NCBI RefSeq assembly: GCF_027579695.1 | Contig: NC_083577.1 | Coordinates: 69,155,241-69,219,240, forward strand | Origin: Neoarius graeffei | Taxonomy: Eukaryota > Chordata > Actinopteri > Siluriformes > Ariidae | Direction: 5' to 3' | Length of the DNA: 64,000 nt | Shown here: piece by piece, positions 33,401 through 47,151 of the stretch | Position numbering within the stretch: position 1 is the stretch's first letter | Layout of the letters: each line of letters opens with the position of its first letter | Notes under the pieces: generated by a model | Databases searched by the model: none | Seen by the model: only the letters and a program-made list of their open reading frames with translations | Told to the model about the DNA's origin: nothing | Made by a program: the position numbers and the translations under genes

Positions 33401-36400
33401 TTAAATAAATGTCTAAAGCAATTCTATACCTCGGTACAACAGCAAGATGGCAGTTTCTACCCCCCCCCCCCCCCCCCCAACACCAAAGTCAATTTGTGCA
33501 GCCATTGATAAGTTTTTAAGAAGTCCAACATTTTGTATGAAGTTTTTATTTATTGAATTTGCAAAAAATAAAATCCTCTGTTTCTCAAAATCCAGTGAAT
33601 CTGGATAGAATAAAACAGTTATTCCACTCAATCTCGTTGTACATGGCTTATAGCAAACTCAGTGCTACGCACCTCATCGGTCATCAGCTCATGCACGACT
33701 CAATTTCATGGAATAATTGTTAATGTTAATATATATATATTTTTTTTTTTTCATTCATTCTCCCCGCTACTCTCAGGCAAAGGCAATGGGCCAAGCTTAA
33801 AAACGGTGAAACCCCCCCCAAAAAACCCCAATGTATTTAAATTGTAGCAATGAAAACAGCTCTTCATGTAAAAGCTAACACTTAAATAAGCGTCCCGATA
33901 TTAGAAAAATAATAATAGACATTACATGAAAGTGTTTCCTCACCAAGTTAATTAATTTTCCGATCTTGCCCAGTCATAACTGAACAATATAAAATATGAG
34001 ACTTGTTATTTTGTTTTTAGGTAACTTTCTTGCTCCCCACACCTACAGGCTAACATTAACATCAACTCAATATCATTTCATTCCTTAGTTTTGTTTAGCG
34101 GCGTGATAGTGATACATAAACATTGCTAGTTAAACGGTTACACTCCAAATGCTTATACAGTAAGCGATCAGGGTTACAGATTTTTACTCTCAGGTTTTAA
34201 CTCTTCCAATAGAAGAAATGAACGCTCATCTGCCCATCAATGATAAACCAGTATTTTCTGTGGGATTACAAAATAGCACTTTTTTTTCTTTTTACAATAC
34301 TTCTGGTGGCATCAGCCATGATCTGATATTTGGTTGTATCCATCTCGAATGATGCAGCCTGTGTGAACACTACAGACTCTGTGGTGCTCTTGAACAGAAA
34401 CAGCTCTTGTGCTAATGTTAAAATCAGCCCCTCTCACCTGCGGGTTCTTGAAGAGCGCGTACTTCTCCATGCGTTCAATGAACATAAGTCTGTTGGTGCT
34501 GTCTCTGGTCCAGTTCAGCAGGTTCTCCACCAAGTTCTCATGGTCTTCAAAGATTCGCTCTGGAGAACAGCAGAAATACATAACGAGAAGGAAAGAAAGA
34601 GGATCATCAGAATCAGCAGTATGATCAATGCGAACAAGCCGGATTACATAAAAATACTCATTATGCAACAACGTTTTCCTTTAAGAGTATTTGGAGCTAA
34701 TGTGAGAGAAATCGCACTTGTGTAGCAGTCTGTGACTGTCACACACGAGATCAGAATCTGACAGTGACGTTTATCTGAACTGCAGTAAGCACTCCAGGCG
34801 CACACATCTCTCAAGATGACAGCCAAGACCTCGAACTCGTACACACACACACACACGTCGCTCCAATGCCGCTTACACTCCCCACAAACTTACACAACGA
34901 ACGCTAAACTATAGACAAACTACAAAACCACTGAGAGAAAATGAAAATTAATTCACTGTAAATCCAAAAGCCAAATAAGCTCCTTGATCAGAAATGTTGT
35001 TGTGGTCAAGCTGCAGATCAACTAAAAATAGAAAATGAAAAATAGTAAAACCCCAAATCTGAAGGATTACTGCAGGTAATTCATAAGAGCCTTATTTATC
35101 GTTTACAATCCTGATCCTACTACTACTACTACTACTACTAATAATAATAATAATAATAATGAGGGTCTCGAAGTTCTGCCTGAACACACACTCAGCAAAA
35201 CACAGGTTATAACACACAATACCAGCTGGAGAAACTAGGTCAGGCTGACTTATGGCTCGTAAATCTGATAAGAAGAGAATACACTGTAGTTCTTGTGAGA
35301 AAATGGAATAAAGTTTCCATAAATCAAAGAGTGTTCAAATCTTAAAAAGAGCAAAATAACAATGAAATTAGCGCTATGAATAATGTATACGGCTCATGGT
35401 ACACATTCTCCTCAGTTTACAGATATATACCTAAACACAGCAACCTCTAATAACACTCAATTTCTTAACGACCTCAGAGAACGTACTCTGGACCAACACG
35501 TCCGAGAACACACCACCACACAGTGAATAATACACCCGTCGACAGAAACAGAGGCAGACAGACAGTGAGAGATAAACTAACTTGAACTGTTAAAAGTCTG
35601 AATCACGATGTACAGAGATTTCGAAAATCATCCTCTTAGGAATCCGAACTTAACTTTATACTCAGTGTAAAGGCCGAAACACAATGTGTATAAGTCACAA
35701 AAGTGTCCGTCTTTCTGCCATTACCTGAACAAAAACCTTTCAAATTTTTGAACATCAATTTTTTTTAGGTATAAAATAAATAAAAAGTTCAAATATTTAC
35801 TCTATTTTAAAATTAAATAAATTTTGGCCGGCATCGAGTGGTACATCAGATATATTCCATCCAGCTAGCATGATACTGAACAAGTCGAAGACAAGTAGCT
35901 GAATGGAATATATCTGATATACCAGGAAAAAAAGCCAGACAATATTATTATTCATAAACCTTCCTTTCAGGTGTTCAATGCGTCTTTCTCTTCCAAAATT
36001 CTCTCAAAATCTTCCGTATTTAACAAAGCAAACCTGGCCGCCATGTTTGTTTACAAATTATCACGGTCGCTCGCTAGCGCGAAAGTTTTACATCTCCGAC
36101 GTGTGACTTCATGTTGTCTTGACAACCATGCACAGGGGTGCCGCTGGGGGGGGGGAGTTAGGACGATTCTAAGGGCCTGGCACTGACGGGGGGGCCCTGT
36201 GAGGGATATTAATATTATTTTAATAGTATTGCCTTGTGTAAGTTTTTGAAATAAAATATTTCATTTCATCTGTTAAAATATGCAAATTATACATGGTTAT
36301 GATTTGCTATAACATTTTTCTTGAATTATTTATGATATTGTCATTTCACCCCTCCACCCGTTTTACTAATGGTACAGTGTGATTCTGGGCGCGGGATTGG

Positions 36401-37065
36401 CGCAGTTTAGAGCAGCTGTCAGTTTCTCTCTGCGCGCAACAGGGGTGAACGTTCTGGAAGTTGCTAAGCAGGTGTGATAAATTATGAAGTCCGGATATCA
36501 CACTGTGTGTGAAAAAAAAAATCACCTTTTTTCATAGGTATCTTTATTGTATAATTAAGTCTAAATGTTTTGCCATTGTTCATGTGTGGATTTGTTGATA
36601 TTAAGTATTTAACTTTAATATTTTGCACATTAGCTGTGGTCAGAGATATCATTGCTATTGTTCATGTGTGGATTTATTGATACTGTTGCTAAGTATTTAA
36701 CTTGAATATTTGAACATTTGCTGTGTTTTCTAATAAATGTGTGATGCCTAAAAGAAACCGAAAACACTTAGTGGATTTCTTGCAGTGCACTATGTGATTG
36801 TATCAAAAAACTAGTGTAGTTATTCATCAAGGCATACATTTGATCACATACAATAAGTCAATAAATGGAGGAAACAAAGGAATACATTTTGTAATCCTGA
36901 TTATTGATGATGTTTGCTGGAGGGCTCTGGAGTATCCATAATGTGCATACAGAATGTTATAAATCCATACTGATACAGTGATGCATGCAATTTCTCTCAA
37001 CACAAACATTTGGACTGAATGAACTCCATAGGCTACTGAGTGGCCTAATAATAGTTGCTCATAAA

Positions 37066-37127
<62 letters not shown>

Positions 37128-38703
37128 TCCATATACATCATGGAATGCTCATTTTAAGGCAACAGTCTATTCAGTCTAATTCTGACAGTTCTGCATTTAA
37201 AATGTTCATATACCAAATAATTGTATCACCTAAACTTGCTAGGTAGCTGATCACATGCATAGTAAAGTAAAAGTGCCAGCCAAAAACAGACTTCAAATTC
37301 AGTTGCTTGAGCTTGAAAATTTTACCGGGGGGGCCCTAAATTGTAATCTTTAATAGGGCCCAAGATTTCTAGCGGCGCCCCTGACCATGCAATATCGTAA
37401 ACCATATTCAACACTCATTCTCCATTGGGTAGAGTGACGTAATACACGTAGGATAACTATATTGCATGCTATCAAACCAAATGAATGAAACCTGCCAGAA
37501 GGGAATAGAACACGTTTTTATTCAATGGAAAAAGTGTCCGGTATGTATAATAATTTTCTATACTGAATTAATAATAATGATGTCATAACTTGGACCTGGT
37601 TTTCCCTCTAAAACTCCATCTATCAGTTCAGCTTTGTACATTTATACTGTAGCTCCTATACAGTTTTTATATTTTTGCTCTCAGACACCAAAGTAATCAG
37701 TTTTAGCACTGCCATGTTAACAGGTTTAAATCTTATAAGCTGTGTATCACATAATAAAAGACTGTTGATAATGTTTAAATTAGTGCTGTCAAGCGATTAA
37801 AATATTTAATCGCGATTAATGTCGCGACTGTCATAGTTAACTCGCGATTAATCGCAATTTAATCGCACATTTTTGTCACATGAAAAACCATTGTAATTCT
37901 CTTATCAGCATAAAAACGTGAATGGGCTTGCTTTGTATTGCAAAGCATAACACGTCTTGACACAGCCACTGCAAAGTGAAACCTAAGCCGAACACCGGGG
38001 CTAGCAAAAGAACCATGAGTGAAGTGATCTACTGCTTGAGTTAGTCTACAACTCAGAGAGACAGGTTACACAGTGACGGTAGGCTTGACATGCTTGATTA
38101 TAATATAAAGTACACTATTATATTAAGTTTAAGTTGTTCGTTGATAAATATTGCATTGAATCTGATCTTTACTGTTTCAGCTCACTTAACACATTTTGTA
38201 CTTTTACACTTTCTGCCTGTTGATGCGTCGCGCTGTCCAATCAGAGGCGGCCAAATTTGCATATTACAGGAAGGATTTCTGGGATAGCATTGAGTTTACA
38301 GTTCAGAGGGATCTGGCTTCTTTCGACGCTGTCTTCTTAAAACTGAATAAATATTTTTAAAAAGAGCCAAATGAGCCAGTCTTTTGAACGGCTCTTTTCA
38401 AAGAACGGATCACAAAGATGCGGATCCCATCAAAGAGCCGTAAATCCCATCTCTACTAGCGCGCCCTGCCCGCGCTGGTTCTTTGGGGGAGGAGGGCTGA
38501 GGACTCTGGCTGTGCGGGGCGTGGCATTACAGTCTAGCTGCTATCGGTTTTCTAAGCAAAGTCTCTGCTGCAAGTTCCTGGCAGTTTCAAAAGCTTATGG
38601 AAAACCTACATGTCACAGAGCGTTAATCTCGCGATATTTTTGACAGCACTAGTTTAAATTAAAATGTAATAGTGTAAAGATGTTTAGAAAGTGTTCGTCT
38701 TTA

Positions 38704-38734
<31 letters not shown>

Positions 38735-41700
38735 ATGGATGATCAGTATAAATAGGTGTTGCAGAGGTTTTGACCTTGAATGCTTTCCAGTGCTTCGTAC
38801 AGATGTGCTGTTCTGTGAAATGGACCAGTGTAAATTCATCTCCCTGCTCTCATGCTACACCTCCCCTAGGCCACATACGACTGCGGTGGCTGATCCTGTT
38901 GGTACTTCTCAGTGCTCCTTAACAGGTTGAATGACAAATGAAGAGGATGGTTAAGTGTTGATGTGTTGTTCTGTTCCACCACTGACCCATTTGCAGTTCA
39001 CTGATGATCTCCACCAGAGACCAGTCGAGACTGTAACCACAGTGCGATTTGTCCAGCAGGCTGTCCAGCACCTGACGCACCGTCTGCCTCTCGTCCACCA
39101 TCATGGTTTTGGAGCTTTCATCAGAAAGGTGCACTCGGATCACCAGCTGAGAGAAACAGGAGATCAGCGCTTAATTTTCAGGCTGACTGACTGAAGGGTT
39201 GTTCGCATATCACATCTGAAAGCTGAACCAGAGCTTTATAGGAACTACAAACAGAAAAGATTTTATCGCTTTTAGAGTTAAACTACAGATTATTGCTCAG
39301 AAAAACATCAGTTATATCCTGCGATAAAGCGAAATAGACAGACACTGATACAAAAGTATTATGTGGTAAATTTCAAACAAAACTTAATCAAAAACATCTC
39401 AGGATAACAAAAATATTTGCGTTTGCCATCACAAATGTACCAACCCTCGTTTTTAAATGTTTCACTCAGCACCATCATCATAGAAGTCTCAGTTAATGGC
39501 AAAGCTATCATAGGCCTGGACCTGGGCTGTGACTAACAATTTTAAATAATCAATTATTTATTTATTCAATTGATTAGATGTGGTGGTGTTGTTACTACTA
39601 CTACCACCACCACCATCATCATCAATTTTGGCTTATTTCTTTGTAAAATACAGGGTGTTTCAAAAAACGAGACATCATTTCACAATCTAATAACTTTGCC
39701 AATTTTCGTTCAACTGACCTCAAATTTTAACAGCATCTGTGGAAACAGGTCAAAATTTTATGTTTAATGTTTTTTTTTTTTTTTTTTTATCTTTTTAGGT
39801 ACAGAAATGCCTTTCACTGGAAAAGAAAAGGCATTTTGTGTGTTAGAGTACGCTCGAATACAGTCGAACAAGAACGTGTAGCGTGCATTTATAAGAGAAT
39901 TCTCTTTAAAAAAAAACAACAACGCACCAACTGCAATGCAGATTTGGACACGGCACAAAAAGTTCAAAGAGATAGGCTGTGTGTGCAGCAGGGCAAAAGG
40001 ATCTGGATGACCACCAGCATCGGAAGAGACGGTCGAGCGGACGGGTTCGTGAACATTGAAAATTTGTGAAATCATTCCTGGAATCCACATACCTTTGAAT
40101 TTCTCATTCAAATTTTAAGGAATAAATCTTGTATTGGGCGGCACGGTGGTGTAGTGGTTAGCGCTGTCGCCTCACAGCAAGAAGGTCCGGGTTCGAGCCC
40201 CATGGCCGGCGAGGGCCTTTCTGTGTGGAGTTTGCATGTTCTCCCCGTGTCCGCGTGGGTTTCCTCCGGGTGCTCCGGTTTCCCCCACAGTCCAAAGACA
40301 TGCAGGTTAGGTTAACTGGTGACTCTAAATTGACCGTAGGTGTGAATGTGAGTGTGAATGGTTGTCTGTGTCTATGTGTCAGCCCTGTGATGACCTGGCA
40401 ACTTGTCCAGGGTGTACCCTGCCTTTCTCCCGTAGTCAGCTGGGATAGGCTCCAGCTTGCCTGCGACCCTGTAGAACAGGATAAAGCGGCTACAGATAAT
40501 GAGATGAGATAAAATCTTGTATTGCTCAACGTTAAGCCTGTTCAGTTTCATTTGCCTAGACTATGTAGTTTCCGGGATATTTACATCTCAAATAATGTCA
40601 AATGTTTTGAAACACTGTGTACAATATTACTCAATCTCTCCCATAACATGACGACCACTTTTTAAAAATCAGTCACCCAAACTAACCTGAACATCACTGT
40701 ATTCTCGACTGGTCTGGATTTTCTGTAACGGATCCGTGCATATTTTTAGAAGTTTATCTCAATGTTCTCACTAGACCAATGGTCTCGATTGCTGGGAGTC
40801 TTATCTGCTTTTCAAGTCCTGATTTGCTCAATTTCAAATCCACTAGCTGTCTAACTAAATGAAAAACTCAAACGTTAAATTATTTTTCTTTTGCTTGACT
40901 TGTGTGTGTAAGGTCAAACGTTATTTTAGTGCATGGAACCGACAGCAAAGCTTCATTTTCAGTGCCTAGAATCAGGTGATCAACTCCCAGCACCTCTGGT
41001 GTGAACACACACTGAAATCAGGATGGAGATGTACCGTAACCCATAGAATATATTAAAGGTACTGACTGCAAAGTCATCTGAATTTTTTATTTTATCGTGC
41101 ATAGCATTTTCCTATGTCCCGCAAGAACATCATACAGACAAGATATGATCGTTTTGATGTGCCAAGGGTTGTTTTTTCTCCTTTTTGAGACCGTTTTTCC
41201 TCCCTCCTGAGGTAAACAGTAAGGCCCTACAGAAACAGCCGAACGCGAGGAGCTTTAGCTAATTAGCATAATTATGGAAGTGCGTTACACCAAGATGGTG
41301 ACATGCAGAAAACATCGTGACTCTTCAATGATCTCAGAGTTTTGAGTCGCAGTAATGTAATTTGTAGTTGACATTCGCGAATAGATCTGTGAAACAAGAC
41401 AAATACATCTTTTCTCTGTTACTGCTTTTGTGTTATCATTTCTTTCTCTGTAAGATCAAACCATTAGGTGTTTAACTCCACACTCAGACTCACCAATCCA
41501 AGACATCTACTGCAAATTCATCATCAGATTTCGCACCTGTTTCACTCTTCAGTTGATTCCAGCGGTCGATCTGTCCCTTCACAAAAATTCTTGGACGACG
41601 TTTTGGTTTCCATCGCTTTTCTGGCGCGCTTTCTAGCTGATTCACTTTCATATTTTCCTTTTCTTTTCCACTGGCTTTTAGCTAGCAGGATAGCAGAGTC

Positions 41701-44700
41701 CACTATGTTTGCCCATGCCGACTTGTTTTGGTTAAAAGTAGGTCAAACGCCCCATGGTGGTCACATGATATTGTTGCTCACTTGCTTCGGCAATGTCCGG
41801 AACTGTAAAATGCGGGACGCATTTTATCTCGGCAAAACATTTACACACAGTGTGTGCAGCAATGCAACTCCTCAATTTCAACTCAAATCAACACGACACA
41901 TCTCGAAACTCCAACAGCAACAGAAATAGAACGTTTTTGCCCAGAATTCAACTTTGCAGTCAGAACCTTTAAATATATAAATTGTGCACATTAAGAAAAT
42001 GAAAGGATGTACAGTAGCTATTGTCAACTCTACTGGGACAGAAAAATTTAAATATTGATTTCTTGAATTTTTGTTGCTTGGTTTTTGCAGGGCTAATGAA
42101 GACCCAGGAGATCCAATGATATGCATGATAGGTTAAAAATAAAACCCGTTTTGCAATTTCAGCAGGTCTACTGAACACAGCCTAAGCACTGAAAACCCCA
42201 CAGTGGCAGGCCAGTGCTCCAAAGTGCACTTTACTCATAATCCATTTTACTCAAAAAAGAAATTAAAGCAGCTCCTCTGCATGAACGAGCATCAGTAAAA
42301 ATGTCGATAAGCACAAACGTGTACAAATGACTCTCTTCATACATTCAGCACGTTCACACTGACCTACTTCTGTCAGCTCATCGTTAGTCTAAAGCTTTCC
42401 AGTCCAATCCAACAGACACACCACTATTTCAATCATACACAAGCACACATCAGTAAAAACCCTGTCGACCTAACAGTGTACCGCACCTTCTCACAACAGA
42501 GAGATTTTAAACAGGGTGAAATGTTTTCTGGGAAAGTTTATCAGTGTTGGTTGTCAGTTTCACATCAGTTATCATTTCACTAGCTGTCAACTAGGCGGCA
42601 TGGCGTTGTAGTGGTTAGCACTGTCGCCTCACAGCAAGAAGGTTCTGGGTTCGAGCCCAGTGGCTGATGGGGCCTTTCTGTGTGGAGTTTGCATGTTCTC
42701 CCCATGTCTGCATGGGTTTCCTCCGGGTGCTCCGGTTTCCCCCACAGTCCAAAGACAAGCAGGTTAGGCTAATTCGTGGCTCTAAATTGACTGTAGGTGT
42801 GAATGGTTGTGTGTCAGCCCTGCGATGACCTGGCGACTTGTCCAGGGTGTACCCCGCCTCTCGCCCATAGTCAGCTGGGATAGGCTCCAGCTTGTCTGCG
42901 ATCCTGTACAGGATAAGCGGCTACGGATAATGGATGGATAGATGTCAACTACAGTACACTGTGTACAGCATTTATAAAACAAGTGTAGTACAGTGTAATA
43001 ACAAGCACTGCTTATGTGTTTATCAAGTGTGGTGCTTTGCATGCTCTCCCTGCGTCTCTTCCTAATCTCAAAAATATGCCGGTTATATTACATTACATGA
43101 CAGGCGTTTAGCAGACGTGCTTATCTAGAGCGACATACAACACACCCAGAGCAGCCTGGGGAGCAGTTGGGGGTTAGGTGCCTTGCTCAAGGACACTTTA
43201 GCCATTCCTGCTGGTCCAGGGAATCAAATCGGCAACCTTTTGGTCCCAAAGCCGCTTCTCTGACCATTAGGCCATGGCTTCTCCAGTTGATGAACTGGCT
43301 GCGTCAAATTGCCCCTAGGTGTTAATGACAGGGTGACTGTTTGTGGATGATGCCCTGCTATGAACTGTTGCCCCATCCAGGGTGTATTCCTGTCTAGTAC
43401 GCAGTGTTCCTGGGATAGGCTCGTGATCCACCACAACCCAGATCAGGGTAAAGCTGTTTCTGAAGCTGAGGCTATACATTTTCAAAACTTCATACACCAA
43501 GCAAACTTTGTACACCAAATTTGTCTTGGTTCACTAAGTCTAGGGAAAATTGTATAAATTTCATTTATGACCAAACTATCACTGTGATCTCATCTCATTA
43601 TCTCTAGCCGCTTTATCCTGTTCTACAGGGTCGCAGGCAAGTTGGAGCCTATCCCAGCTGAGTACGGGCGAAAGGCGGGGTACACCCTGGACAAGTCGCC
43701 AGGTCATCACAGGGCTGACACATAGACACAGACAACCATTCACACTCACATTCACACCTACGGTCAATTTAGAGTCACCAGTTAACCTAACCTGCATGTC
43801 TTTGGACTGTGGCGGAAACCGGAGCACCCGGAGGAAACCCACGCGGACACGGGGAGAACATGCAAACTCCACACAGAAAGGCCCTCACCGGCCACAGGGC
43901 TCGAACCCGGACCTTCTTGCTGTGAGGCGACAGCGCTAACCACTACACCACCGTGCCGCCCCACTGTGATCTCATTATTGAAATTATCCACCTGGCAGTT
44001 ACTTCACTACTGTTTCACTTTAACATCATTCCGTTCATTTTCAAGTTTCTTTCCATTCTTGCAAGCACATCCATCTTCACTAGGTTTTAAAAAGCATTTA
44101 AGAGATTCTACTCAGAGATTTCATGGATTGTGTATGTTTAAAGACCTGCAAACAGTGTGTGTGGAGTTCATTGACCTGACCCTGAAACCAACAGTACATC
44201 TGGTCAGCAGATCCACACATCACAAAGCAAATAAATGCAGCTAATAGTTAAAGCATGTAAACACATGCAAACATCCATACCCACAGAAATGTGTTTAATC
44301 TCCTCCATGTGTTGCTGTTGTCAGCGATGCTGTTTGTCATGTGCCATTAGTTTGTGCTAAGACATTTTAAGTTGACCCGAAACACTTTGGCACGCAACTG
44401 AAACCAAAGAAAGAGGATTGTGTCCAGTGTCCGGCATGCTGAACATTACAAGCTGGTTTCATCATTCTCTGTTTGAGAATGTGCTGAAAAATCATTAGCA
44501 ATTCTGTAGTGCACTGATCCAGCAATGTTAATGTGCTGCATACTGCAGTGACCTACTTCTGTTCTACACGGGCTACATCTGTGCAAGAGCTCCAATTCAC
44601 GCTAATATAACGGGGAGCCTCATGGTGGTAAAATCATAAACGCTACACATTATAGAGCAGCAGGAAGTGCTGTATGTGCTAGGGCTGAACAATCCAACAA

Positions 44701-47119
44701 TATGATATCGGAATTGCAATATATTCATGATAGTTTTTATTGTATTGTGGATACCGGAAGGTGTCAGAACTTCTATAATTTTTGTACCAGTTTTCTTCAT
44801 TATACATGACAATTTTTTCTTAGTTTTGTTTTTTGGTAGCTTTGATTAAAAATCGTCTGGATTTTGACCATGAGTTGGCCTATTGGTTAGCGTGTCTGCC
44901 TCTAGAGCAGGAGATCGCAAGTTCTACTCGCAGTCAGGTCATACCAAAGACCATCATAAAAATGGTATCTACTACCATCTGGCAACGCAAGCTGCAATAC
45001 AGATGTGAGTGGGGAAGTCAAACTCTCGTGATTACCAGAGGACTAGCCCCCCACTGTAACCCTAGCTGTATAGGCGAGAGGCTGAAGGCTATCAAAACGG
45101 AGATCGGCACCGCACCCATATGCCTTAAGAGTTGGTTAGTACTGGGACAGGAGAGCACCTGGGAAGACCAGATTCTGGTGTAAGAGGCATACCTGTCAAC
45201 CCTCCCGTTTTTCCCGGGAAATCCCTTATTTTGACTTATTTCCCGCTGTCTTCACGGTTTTTTATTTTCCCGAAAATATCCCGTATTTTCACATTATATA
45301 AAAGTCGGTAGGTCCAGAATTCATGACGCGCCTCTGACAGGAGTTTACAGCAGGAAGTCGAGCCATGAATTCACGTCCCCGCCCTCTCCAGTACAGCAGG
45401 TGGCAGTCTAGTAATTACACATTGATTTTAATTGCATGTCTGTGAAGAAGACTGTCAGAACCATAGCGCTAGTCTGACCAATAGATTTACATAGAAAACT
45501 AGATTCCTCATCGCGTATTCCAGAACGTTCGCACAGGGCGGCCATCTTACCACAGACAAGGGGTATGAACATAGACATCCTACGGGTATGAAGACTTACG
45601 CAAGCACAGCCCAGCACTCACATTATGACTTGCAGGAAATCAAAGTACTGACTTTGATGACAAGCTGATGTGTGTGTCTGTTTTAATTGTAGATGTTTAT
45701 ATCAGTATGTTTAGTTTTATTTTAACTGCACATTGGAGACTAGTCAAATGAAATTTCAATCTTCTGTGCTAACATATATTGACTTTGACATGATAATCAG
45801 CTTTGAATGTTCTTTTTGTAAATGTAAAGATATTTTTATCCTTGGAAGTATAACCACATGTGATTAATTAAGTGCTTTTTTTTTTATCACAAACTACCGT
45901 GAGTCGCTGTCACTGTTTTATACTATTACTTACTCGGGCAGTGCATTTGTTATTATGCTATGATGTGAGTGCATTCGGTTTTTGAGGTGGATGAAGTATT
46001 TCTGAAGTTTCAGAAGTGAGTAAGCTGTTTATTTAACTTTAGCTTCCTCTACGGCCCTATCGCATGTAAAAATATTTTCACTAAAAATTGGAAATAAATT
46101 GTATGGTTATTTGTCCTAAGGCCGCAGTTATCCATAAGTATGCAGTGTTAGGCTTCTCACAGCATAGGAATTTCAGCATGCATCCTGTCTTACAGTCTGT
46201 AGTGTACTGAAATATTTTCGCCAAGCTATGCGTATTTTTTTAAAACATAAAATGATTATTCATCATTAATATCATAAATACATACTTCCGTTTGTTTTTT
46301 TTTTAATATAACAAACCAAACCGTTTGAATATCGATTGAAATTTGAGGAAGTTACGGTCATCTGAAAAGTACATATCGCTACCAACACAATGTAATGGGT
46401 AAGCCAGCTGTCTGAGGTAAGATGGCCGCCATGTGCGGACGTTCGACTTCGTTGACGGGCAACGGGGACGAGGCATCTAGTCTTCTATGTAAATCTATGG
46501 TCTGACCAAGGTCACTGCTCGGAACTTCTCACAAAACTAAAAGATGGTCGTAATTCTTTCCTCAGGGAGCGAGTTTCAGTAGACGGCGAGACTAGAGACA
46601 TGAATAAAGAAAGGAGCGAGGCAAAACCAAAAAAGGTGTATTGCCGCTACTTGCCCAAATGGCAGGACGAATTTAATTTTGTGAAGAAAAGTCAGTTCGA
46701 TTACCGACTTTCTGAAATTTTCGGAAAGTTCGACTTTCCGAAATTTTCCCTTATTTTGAGTTAAAATCTGGGAAATATCCCTTTTTTTCAAACCTCAAAG
46801 TTGACAGGTATGGTAAGAGGGACTTTGACTTGACTTTGTTTGCAAACCTCAGAAAAAGGAACTTTGGACAGCTTAGAAGGTTCTAACTACCTTCAGTTAA
46901 AGCAGTTAATTTTCATCTTTAGTTGAAAACAAGATACTTATAACAAGAATATAACAATAATACTTTTTATGCAAAGAGGCACAATAACCTTATGTCAACA
47001 TGATTAGATGAACATGGTTTTGTCTTCAAGTATTGTGTTATGATAAAGAAACTTGGTAAAGAAACCATTGGTCTACTTTTTAGCACTACTTCACATTTCA
47101 TTTCAGTTATTATTATTAT

Positions 47120-47151
<32 letters not shown>

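Noticed and set aside
45408..45617. Short frames inside the nested hAT elements
   Set aside because: No hAT transposase motif and no conservation signal. Composition is that of non-autonomous DNA.
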